A DNA stretch of 11,773 bases, taken from the NCBI GenBank assembly GCA_016930475.1, contig JAFGGR010000131.1, forward strand, positions 1-11,773. Reading direction: 5' to 3'. Positions 1 through 6,417 of the stretch are shown here, piece by piece. The stretch's first letter is position 1; the number at the start of each line of letters is the position of its first letter. Both the position numbers and the translations under genes were made by a program. Under the pieces are notes generated by a model. It did no database searches. It worked only from the letters and a program-made list of their open reading frames with translations, and was not told the DNA's origin. The DNA comes from Clostridiales bacterium. GTDB taxonomy: Bacteria > Bacillota > Clostridia > Saccharofermentanales > Saccharofermentanaceae.

Positions 1-296
1 GATTGGTTCAGACGCTCGAAGTTTAAAAGCGGGCGAAACAGGTTGATTGTCCCGTCCGGGCAACGATAGGCCTTTAATCCTTCGAAAACCGCTTGGCCGT
101 AATGGAAGACCATCGCGGTCGGTTCGATCATGATCGGGCCGAACGGCTCGATACGCGGGTTGATCCAACCCTGCCCCTCGACATAATCCATAGAGAACAT
201 ATGATCGGTGAACACAGCACCGAACGGAAGGGGTTCACCCGGGATCGGACGTTTTCTCGGCTCTGTGGTTTGAGTCACTTGGATTGTCGGAAACAT
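1..296 (-). CDS. ilvE: Branched-chain amino acid aminotransferase, N-terminal part (cut by window edge)
   Basis: The minus strand from the ATG at 296-294 encodes 98 codons and runs off the left edge. The protein has the hallmarks of the larger (eukaryotic/Firmicutes-type) BCAT subgroup: FGAVFTDHMF at residues 25-34, then a G-x-GW segment, then HYGQAVFEGLKAY at about 65-77, then LFRP and an N-x-ERLNQ stretch. This family is a fold-type IV, PLP-dependent enzyme in the cytosol. It moves an amino group between glutamate and the 2-keto acids of valine, leucine and isoleucine. The catalytic lysine lies in the missing part. The start is set by a strong Shine-Dalgarno (AAGGAGGC on the minus strand, 311-304) seven bases upstream. 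The gene is divergent from uvrB. The family call is firm from motifs; substrate range is inferred from family. Confidence 0.93.
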   Translation of the reverse strand, partial: MFPTIQVTQTTEPRKRPIPGEPLPFGAVFTDHMFSMDYVEGQGWINPRIEPFGPIMIEPTAMVFHYGQAVFEGLKAYRCPDGTINLFRPLLNFERLNQ

Positions 297-303
297 GATT
301 GAA

Positions 304-311
304 GCCTCCTT
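304..311 (-). promoter_or_regulatory. Shine-Dalgarno of ilvE
   Basis: Read on the minus strand this is AAGGAGGC, a near-perfect anti-16S match, placed seven bases before the ilvE ATG. It fixes the start codon at 296-294. Confidence 0.85.
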
Positions 312-338
312 GATGTGTCATTTTCATAATATTATAAT
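310..338 (+). promoter_or_regulatory. Candidate plus-strand promoter toward uvrB (distal)
   Basis: TTGATG (310-315) is followed by a 17-base spacer and a perfect TATAAT (333-338), which is 10 of 12 matches to the sigma-A consensus. Transcription would start near 345 and leave a leader of about 170 bases before the uvrB GTG, passing through the LexA box. The -35 overlaps the ilvE Shine-Dalgarno, so this promoter would oppose ilvE transcription. The AT-rich surroundings make chance matches possible. Confidence 0.4.
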
Positions 339-379
339 ACTGATTCATCCGCTTGTACGATAAAATATGCAACTTTCAA
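331..379 (-). promoter_or_regulatory. Candidate ilvE promoter region (minus strand)
   Basis: Two overlapping minus-strand options are visible. One has TATAAT at 336-331 with a poor -35 (CGTACA, 359-354, spacer 17). The other has TTGAAA at 379-374, a 16-base spacer and TACAAG at 357-352. Either would give a short leader (about 30 to 50 bases), too short for a T-box or other large riboswitch. Which one is used cannot be decided from sequence alone. Confidence 0.35.
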
Positions 380-467
380 AATATTTCTTTCATTTGATGA
401 CTCTGCTGTGCCATTTTGCACGACTAAAAATTACCGGCGAGCACTCCGTTATGGATCGAAAATCAAA

Positions 468-496
468 TTGAACAATTGTTCTGTTAGTGGTATTCT
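468..496 (+). promoter_or_regulatory. Candidate proximal uvrB promoter
   Basis: TTGAAC (468-473), a 17-base spacer and TATTCT (491-496) make an 8-of-12 sigma-A-type match with ideal spacing. The -35 lies inside the LexA palindrome (470-481), so LexA binding would block RNA polymerase. The predicted start, near 502-504, would place the Shine-Dalgarno almost at the 5' end of the mRNA. That is unusual and lowers confidence in this promoter relative to the distal one. Confidence 0.4.
470..481. promoter_or_regulatory. LexA (DinR-type) SOS operator upstream of uvrB
   Basis: GAAC-AATT-GTTC is a perfect 12-base palindrome with the Gram-positive LexA half-sites (GAAC-N4-GTTC). It sits 34 bases before the uvrB start codon and overlaps the -35 of the proximal promoter. 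uvrB is a classic SOS gene in both E. coli and B. subtilis. The outer C and G of the longer B. subtilis consensus (CGAAC...GTTCG) are replaced by T on both sides. LexA itself is not in the window. Confidence 0.8.
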
Positions 497-502
497 TTCT
501 TT

Positions 503-510
503 GGAGGTGA
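503..510 (+). promoter_or_regulatory. Shine-Dalgarno of uvrB (decides the GTG start)
   Basis: GGAGGTGA lies five bases before the GTG at 516-518. No comparable site precedes the in-frame GTG at 408 or the ATG at 564, so it selects 516 as the start. Confidence 0.8.
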
Positions 511-515
511 GTGTC

Positions 516-2567
516 GTGCGTGATAATGTAATTCATGAATCAAAGGATTTGACCCGGCCGCCTATGATCCCTTTTCGCATCGCGGGGGACATGACGCCGA
601 TGGGCGACCAGCCGGCGGCGATCGACAGCCTCGTCGACGGGTTGAATCGCGGCTTGCCCGCGCAAACGCTGCTGGGTGTCACCGGTTCGGGCAAAACTTT
701 CACGATGGCTCAAATCATTGAACGGACGCAAAGGCCGGCATTGATCATCGCGCACAACAAGACCCTTGCAGCTCAGCTCTGCGCAGAATTCAAGGCGCTT
801 TTCCCGGATAATGCCGTTGAATTTTTCGTGTCATATTACGACTATTATCAACCGGAAGCCTATATCGCGGCATCGGACACATATATCGAGAAAGACTCGG
901 CAATCAACGATGAGATTGATCGGATGCGGCACAGCGCAACATCGTCTCTTCTGGAGCGCAGAGACGTGATCGTCGTTGCCTCGGTGTCGTGCATTTACGG
1001 CTTGGGCGATCCGCAGGATTATAGGGACTTGATGGTCAGTTTAAGACCCGGGATGAAAAAGTCGAGGGACAGGGTCATTCGCGAATTGATATCGATTCGT
1101 TACGTCCGCAATGATTTCGAACTGACCCGTGGAACTTTCCGGGTGCGGGGAGATACCATAGATATATTTCCTCCGTGGTCGGAGGAACTACTGACGCGCG
1201 TCAGCTTTTTCGGAGACGAGATCGAGAAGATCACAGAAGTCCATCACATCACGGGAAAGGTTCGGTTCGTCAGAAATTACACTTCGATCTTTCCGGCTTC
1301 ACATTACGCGACAGGTGATGAGAAGGTCAATCGGGCGATGGAAACGATCGAGGCGGAACTGGAGGGACAAGTGGAGGAGCTTCGAAGCCAAGGTAAGGTG
1401 ATCGAGGCGTATCGGCTTGAGCAACGCACGCGCTACGATCTTGAGATGCTTCGCGAGACCGGATTCTGCAAGGGTATCGAGAACTATTCGAGGCACATGT
1501 CTCAGAGGGAACCGGGGTCTCCGCCATATACGCTGATGGACTTTTTCCCGAAGGACTACCTGCTCATGATCGATGAATCCCATGTGACGATCCCGCAGGT
1601 CGGAGCGATGTATAATGGCGACCGTTCCCGCAAGGAGAGCCTTGTTGCGTACGGATTTCGCTTGCCGTCGGCTTTTGACAACCGACCGCTGATGTTCGAC
1701 GAGTTTGAGAAGCGTATGGGGCAGACGATCTTCGTGTCCGCAACTCCATCCGTATATGAGGCACAGCACAGTCAAAATACCGCGGAGCAGATCATCCGGC
1801 CGACCGGTCTGGTCGATCCGGAAATCGCGGTTCGTCCGGTCGAAGGACAGATCGAAGACCTCCTTGCGGAGATTCGCGAGAACAACCGACTCGGAGAAAG
1901 AACACTGGTCTTGACGCTGACCAAGAAGATGGCTGAAGATTTGACCGACTTTTTGAAAGATGAGAAGGTGCGGGTCAAGTATCTTCATTCGGATGTCGAA
2001 ACGGTCGAACGAATGAAGATCCTGCGCGAATTGCGTCAGGGCAGGTTTGATGTTTTGGTCGGTATCAATTTGCTTCGTGAAGGACTGGATCTTCCCGAGG
2101 TCTCGCTTTTGGTCATACTGGATGCCGACAAAGAGGGTTTTCTCCGGTCAGCCCGTTCGCTTATTCAGATCATCGGCCGCGCCGCCCGCAACGTGAACGG
2201 TCGTGTCATTCTTTACGCTGATAACGTGACCGACTCGATGTTTCAGGCAATTTCTGAAACGAATCGTCGCCGTGAGATTCAAATCGCTTATAATAAAAAG
2301 AACGGAATCACGCCACGGAGCATCGTAAAGGAAGTCCGCAACGTCTTGGACACCATCGAATCGCTCGAAGCGGAAGCCGGAATATCGGAAGAATCCGTGA
2401 CGCTTCTGGCGGAAGGGAAGAAACCGCCGATGACAAAAGCCGAACTCGATAAACTTGCGGTCCGGATCGAGAAGGAAATGAAAGAAGCGGCCAAGAAGTT
2501 GGATTTCGAGGAGGCGGCACGATTAAGGGATCTCCTGATCATTATCAAAGGGGATCAGAGACGTTAG
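516..2567 (+). CDS. uvrB: UvrABC excision nuclease subunit B
   Basis: 683 residues from a GTG start. UvrB is the damage-verifying helicase-like subunit of cytosolic nucleotide excision repair. It is loaded by UvrA, opens the DNA around the lesion with a beta-hairpin, and recruits UvrC. Visible in order: Walker A GVTGSGKT (54-61); the beta-hairpin region rich in tyrosines (YYDYYQPEAYIAASDTY, 107-123); the DESH Walker B-type box (353-356); SATP (about 407); the second helicase domain with LLREGLDLPE (about 518) and IGRAARN (arginine finger motif VI); and a C-terminal UVR domain (about 645-678) that binds UvrC. Length is close to the family norm of about 660-680. The open frame extends upstream to 408, but that stretch is not UvrB-like and has no ribosome binding site. 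Nothing is broken. The neighbour is dnaE, not uvrA, which often follows uvrB in Firmicutes. Regulation by LexA is predicted. Confidence 0.97.
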   Translation: MRDNVIHESKDLTRPPMIPFRIAGDMTPMGDQPAAIDSLVDGLNRGLPAQTLLGVTGSGKTFTMAQIIERTQRPALIIAHNKTLAAQLCAEFKALFPDNAVEFFVSYYDYYQPEAYIAASDTYIEKDSAINDEIDRMRHSATSSLLERRDVIVVASVSCIYGLGDPQDYRDLMVSLRPGMKKSRDRVIRELISIRYVRNDFELTRGTFRVRGDTIDIFPPWSEELLTRVSFFGDEIEKITEVHHITGKVRFVRNYTSIFPASHYATGDEKVNRAMETIEAELEGQVEELRSQGKVIEAYRLEQRTRYDLEMLRETGFCKGIENYSRHMSQREPGSPPYTLMDFFPKDYLLMIDESHVTIPQVGAMYNGDRSRKESLVAYGFRLPSAFDNRPLMFDEFEKRMGQTIFVSATPSVYEAQHSQNTAEQIIRPTGLVDPEIAVRPVEGQIEDLLAEIRENNRLGERTLVLTLTKKMAEDLTDFLKDEKVRVKYLHSDVETVERMKILRELRQGRFDVLVGINLLREGLDLPEVSLLVILDADKEGFLRSARSLIQIIGRAARNVNGRVILYADNVTDSMFQAISETNRRREIQIAYNKKNGITPRSIVKEVRNVLDTIESLEAEAGISEESVTLLAEGKKPPMTKAELDKLAVRIEKEMKEAAKKLDFEEAARLRDLLIIIKGDQRR

Positions 2568-2582
2568 AAAGAGAGAACCGTT

Positions 2583-5500
2583 ATGAGCACCGAACCCGCT
2601 TCGCTCAAGGGGTTTACCCATTTGCATCTCCATACCGAATACAGCCTCTTGGACGGAGCGATCCGTATCCGGGATCTGGCCGCGAAACTCAAGGAACTCG
2701 GGATGTCTTCCTGTGCCGTAACCGATCATGGAGTGATGTACGGAACCGTCGATTTTTTTCGCGAGATGCAAAAGGAGGGGATCCATCCGATCCTCGGGTG
2801 CGAATGTTATGTCGCGCCGCGCAGCAGACTTATGAAAGAGGGCGCGGAGGACCGGGAGCCTCATCATCTCGTTCTTCTGGCCAAGGATCAGGAGGGTCTG
2901 ATCAATCTGAACCGTTTGGTCTCCAGGGGTTTTACCGAGGGATTCTATTATCGTCCCCGGATCGATTTTGAGCTCCTGGTCGAGCACCACAAAGGACTGA
3001 TCGCTCTATCGGCATGTCTGGCCGGTGAAATACCGCAAGCGATCCTCCGGGAAGAATTTGCTAAGGCAAAAGAAATCGCGCTGAAATATGCTGAAGTATT
3101 CGGCAAGGATCATTTTTATCTTGAGATTCAGAGTAATCAGATTCCGGCGCAGGCGAGAGTGAATCAGCATTTGATCCGGATATCGAATGAGACCGGGATT
3201 CCGCTTGTTGCGACGAACGACTGTCACTATTTGGAACGTTCGGATGCCGAAGCGCATGATATTTTATTATGCATGCAGACCGGCAAACGTGTCTCCGACA
3301 CGGATCGAATGCGGATGCCGACGGATGATTTCTACGTGAAGTCAGAGGCTGAAATGCTCGAGTATTTCGCCAATGTCCCATCCGCTATCGAGAACACCTC
3401 AAAGATAGCGAGCATGTGCCACGCCGGATATACTTTTGGACATATTCATTTACCGACGTTTGAGATCCCGCCTCTGTTTGATGACCATGTGGATTATTTG
3501 CGATTGTTGTCGGATGAAGGTTTGCGGGAGCGCATTTCCGGTGTTTCCGATCCCGATCGGATCGATGAGTATCGTCACCGCCTCGACTATGAACTCAATG
3601 TCATCAATGAAATGGGTTATACAGACTACTATCTGGTGGTCTGGGACTTCATCAAATACGCCAGAGACCACGGGATCATCGTCGGGCCGGGCAGAGGTTC
3701 CGGAGCAGGATCTCTGGTGGCATACGCACTGGGGATCACCAATATCGATCCGATCCGCTATGGATTGATCTTCGAGCGTTTTCTGAACAGCGAACGTGTC
3801 AGCATGCCGGACTTTGACATCGACTTCTGTTATGAGCGCAGACAGGAAGTGATCGATTACGTCACCGAAAAGTACGGAAAGGACCGTGTCGCCCAAGTCA
3901 TCACCTTCGGAACGCTCGCGGCCAGAGCCTGTGTGAGAGATGTTGCGCGAGCCCTGGACGTTCCGTATGCGCAGTCGGACCGAATGGCCAAGATGATCCC
4001 CGCCGCGTTGGGAATGACGATCCAAAAGGCACTGGACATCGCACCCGAACTCAAGGGCGAATACGACGCGAACCCGATCGCCAAGCAGGTCCTGGATACG
4101 GCGATGAAATTTGAGGGGATGCCCCGGCACGCTTCGACGCATGCGGCCGGTGTCGTTATATCAAGCGTTCCGCTGACCGACCTGGCACCGCTCGCAAAGA
4201 ACGAGGATGCGGTAGTCGTTCAATTCGATAAGAATAACGTTGAGGCCATCGGCCTTCTCAAATTTGATTTTCTGGGATTGCGAACGCTGACTGTGATGAG
4301 AGATACTGCCGAGATGGTCATGGAGAATCGCGGCGCACAGATCGATTTCGATCGGATCCCGATGGACGACCCGAACATTTTCGAAATGATCAGTAAAGGC
4401 GACACGGAGGGCGTCTTCCAATTGGAAAGTGCCGGAATGACGTCCTTCATGAAAGAACTGGCGCCGACCGGTATGGAAGATATCATCGCCGGGATATCGC
4501 TCTATCGTCCCGGACCCATGGAGCAGATCCCGAAGTATGTGAAATCCCGACACGACCCGTCGCAGATCCGTTACAGTCACCCTTTGCTGGAGCCCATCCT
4601 GAATGTGACCTACGGCTGCATGGTCTATCAGGAGCAGGTCATGCAGATCGTCCGGGATCTGGCCGGCTTTTCGATGGGTCAATCGGACAATATCCGGCGC
4701 GCGATGTCCAAAAAAAAGGCGTCGATCATGGAAAACTACCGCAAGACATTTATTTACGGCGGATATGATGAATTGAAGAGAAAAGTCGACGGAGCGATCA
4801 TGCGCGGTGTTCCGGAGAAGACTGCGGAGAAGATTTTTGACGAGGTGTCACATTTTGCCGGATATGCTTTCAACAAGTCCCATGCGGCCGCATATGCCGT
4901 GGTCGGATACTTCACTGCCTATTTGAAGTACTATTACCCGACCGAATTCATGGCCGCGATGCTCAACAGCTATCGCGGGAACCTGTCGCAGGCGGCTTGG
5001 TATATCGGTGTTTGCAAGCGTATGGGCATTACAGTGTTGCCACCCGATATCAACGCCAGTCTGGCAAAGTTTACAACGGAAGGGGAAGGGCGGATTCGGA
5101 TCGGTCTTTCTGCAATCAAGAACGTCGGTGAGGCGGCGATCAATCGCATGATCGATGAGCGCAAGCTGAACGGATTGTTTCTCTCTTTCGGAGACTTCCT
5201 TAGACGTATGGATCGACTGGATGTCAACAAGAAAATGGTCGAGAGCCTGATTTTCGCTTCTGCGCTGGATCTCTTTGGCATTCCTCGTGCAAAGTTGATC
5301 GCGGCGTCCGATCCGTTCATCGCGCAACTGCAGAATGCCCGGAAGCACCTAATGGAAGGTCAGTTATCCTTGTTTTCGATGGACGGTCCCGGGCTTGAAA
5401 AGGTCGAGAGCGAGCCGCAATACCCAAACATCGAGGAATTCTCTACATCAGAGATCCTGGCGCGTGAAAAAGAGGTGCTCGGGATCTATGTGTCCGGACA

Positions 5501-6275
5501 TCCTCTTGAAGGGTACACGCGCGCGATCGCCCGACAGACGTCAGTGGACAGCTCAATGTTCCGGGCGGGCTCCGACGAGGACAGCCCGATGACGGAGCGA
5601 AGTATTCGTGACCAGGAGCGCGCGATCATGGCCGGCCTCGTCGTCTCGTACACGACAAAGACGACGAAGAAACAAGATTTGATGGCTTTTGTTCAGATGG
5701 AGGACATCACCGGGATGTTCGAGGTGATCGTCTTTCCGAATACCTATCAGCAATATGCGTCAATGCTCAAGGAAAACAGGGCTCTCCTCGTGACCGGAAA
5801 GATCAGCATGAGAGAAGATGAAGAGCCCAAGCTGATCGCGGAGAAATTCGAGGATCTGGCGCATAACGGAGATGACGTATCGACGTCGTTTCCCGATAAC
5901 AGGACGCAGACCCCGCCGCCTCCACTCAGAGAAAAGAATTCGCCGGGCCGGATCCCCAAAGAACCTGTGATCTGCGTGCCTGAAGATGTCCCCCCTACAG
6001 AAAGCGACGATAATGGGCTTTGGGAAGTGTCGGCAGATGAATCGATAGGGCGGCAGAAACTGGCGATTTGTTACCACGGCAGTGAAAAGGACAGCGGGTA
6101 CGCGCGAATCCTGGCCGCTCTCGGGTATTTTCGGGGCACGGTGCCCGTGCTGATTTACTTTTCGCGCGAAAAGCGCACCGTTGAGCTCCCGGATCGTTAC
6201 GCTGTCGAGTTAAGCGACGATATTTTGAGGGAGATTATTCGTGTTTGTGGGCGTGACAATGTCGTGATCGTATAA
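2583..6275 (+). CDS. dnaE: DNA polymerase III alpha subunit (DnaE)
   Basis: 1230 residues, a C-family DNA polymerase. The N-terminal PHP domain (about 11-230) keeps the metal-ligand pattern seen in active PHP domains: HLH (15-17), D24, H49, E74, H94/H95, E181, D213, H215 and H225. The polymerase core has GPGRGSGAGSLVAYALG, PDFDIDF with catalytic D410 and D412, and the third aspartate D562 in KFDFLGLRTL. Tandem helix-hairpin-helix follows at about 815-865, a clamp-binding motif QLSLF at 927-931, an OB fold at about 1013-1093, a proline-rich linker at about 1095-1158, and a C-terminal domain (1159-1230) ending DNVVIV, as in clostridial DnaE proteins. It starts 15 bases after the uvrB stop with only a weak ribosome binding site (GAGAG), which suggests co-transcription with uvrB. 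Whether this is the main replicase or a second polymerase beside PolC cannot be seen here. Confidence 0.97.
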   Translation: MSTEPASLKGFTHLHLHTEYSLLDGAIRIRDLAAKLKELGMSSCAVTDHGVMYGTVDFFREMQKEGIHPILGCECYVAPRSRLMKEGAEDREPHHLVLLAKDQEGLINLNRLVSRGFTEGFYYRPRIDFELLVEHHKGLIALSACLAGEIPQAILREEFAKAKEIALKYAEVFGKDHFYLEIQSNQIPAQARVNQHLIRISNETGIPLVATNDCHYLERSDAEAHDILLCMQTGKRVSDTDRMRMPTDDFYVKSEAEMLEYFANVPSAIENTSKIASMCHAGYTFGHIHLPTFEIPPLFDDHVDYLRLLSDEGLRERISGVSDPDRIDEYRHRLDYELNVINEMGYTDYYLVVWDFIKYARDHGIIVGPGRGSGAGSLVAYALGITNIDPIRYGLIFERFLNSERVSMPDFDIDFCYERRQEVIDYVTEKYGKDRVAQVITFGTLAARACVRDVARALDVPYAQSDRMAKMIPAALGMTIQKALDIAPELKGEYDANPIAKQVLDTAMKFEGMPRHASTHAAGVVISSVPLTDLAPLAKNEDAVVVQFDKNNVEAIGLLKFDFLGLRTLTVMRDTAEMVMENRGAQIDFDRIPMDDPNIFEMISKGDTEGVFQLESAGMTSFMKELAPTGMEDIIAGISLYRPGPMEQIPKYVKSRHDPSQIRYSHPLLEPILNVTYGCMVYQEQVMQIVRDLAGFSMGQSDNIRRAMSKKKASIMENYRKTFIYGGYDELKRKVDGAIMRGVPEKTAEKIFDEVSHFAGYAFNKSHAAAYAVVGYFTAYLKYYYPTEFMAAMLNSYRGNLSQAAWYIGVCKRMGITVLPPDINASLAKFTTEGEGRIRIGLSAIKNVGEAAINRMIDERKLNGLFLSFGDFLRRMDRLDVNKKMVESLIFASALDLFGIPRAKLIAASDPFIAQLQNARKHLMEGQLSLFSMDGPGLEKVESEPQYPNIEEFSTSEILAREKEVLGIYVSGHPLEGYTRAIARQTSVDSSMFRAGSDEDSPMTERSIRDQERAIMAGLVVSYTTKTTKKQDLMAFVQMEDITGMFEVIVFPNTYQQYASMLKENRALLVTGKISMREDEEPKLIAEKFEDLAHNGDDVSTSFPDNRTQTPPPPLREKNSPGRIPKEPVICVPEDVPPTESDDNGLWEVSADESIGRQKLAICYHGSEKDSGYARILAALGYFRGTVPVLIYFSREKRTVELPDRYAVELSDDILREIIRVCGRDNVVIV

Positions 6276-6284
6276 ACGGACGGG

Positions 6285-6303
6285 CGCGAAGGTTTTTTTC
6301 GCG
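6285..6303. other. Small stem-loop after dnaE, poor terminator candidate
   Basis: CGCGAA (6285-6290) pairs with TTCGCG (6298-6303) around a 7-base loop. A seven-T run (6293-6299) fills the loop and the start of the 3' arm instead of following the stem, so this does not fit a standard intrinsic terminator. It is the only stem I see between dnaE and the pfkA promoter. A dnaE terminator is therefore not convincingly present. Confidence 0.3.
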
Positions 6304-6308
6304 AATGA

Positions 6309-6337
6309 TTCACGTTTTTACCCTGAATATGTATAAT
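6309..6337 (+). promoter_or_regulatory. Promoter of the pfkA-pgsA-mutS2 unit
   Basis: TTCACG (6309-6314), exactly 17 bases, then a perfect TATAAT (6332-6337): 10 of 12 consensus matches in the gap before pfkA. The predicted start is near 6344, giving a leader of about 74 bases. Near its 5' end AAGAGCC (6342-6348) can pair, with one G-U, with GGTTCTT (6364-6370). I do not recognise a riboswitch or a catabolite (cre) site in the leader. Confidence 0.7.
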
Positions 6338-6417
6338 AGTTAAGAGCCTTTTCACAATGGTGGGTTCTTACCGATGGAAAACGTGGTGTCGCCAGGCATC
6401 CCCGAAAGGATAAATTT

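Noticed and set aside
93..302. Plus-strand open frame of 69 codons at the left end
   Set aside because: It lies opposite the ilvE 5' end, whose minus-strand translation matches a known family; the plus frame resembles nothing.
297..515. T-box or other amino-acid riboswitch before ilvE
   Set aside because: The minus-strand leader from the candidate promoters is at most about 50 bases and contains no T-box sequence or terminator.
1299..1988. Long minus-strand open frame of 229 codons inside uvrB
   Set aside because: It is antisense to well-conserved UvrB motifs, has no recognisable domain and no convincing ribosome binding site.
3450..4142. Minus-strand open frame of 230 codons inside dnaE
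   Set aside because: It is a shadow of the polymerase core; the composition is that of reverse-complemented dnaE codons.
6285..6303. Stem-loop after dnaE as an intrinsic terminator
   Set aside because: The T run is in the loop and 3' arm, not after the stem; kept only as a weak structural note.
6376..6391. Possible catabolite (cre) site in the pfkA leader
   Set aside because: The sequence TGGAAAACG is off by one base from the cre spacing and lacks the right half.
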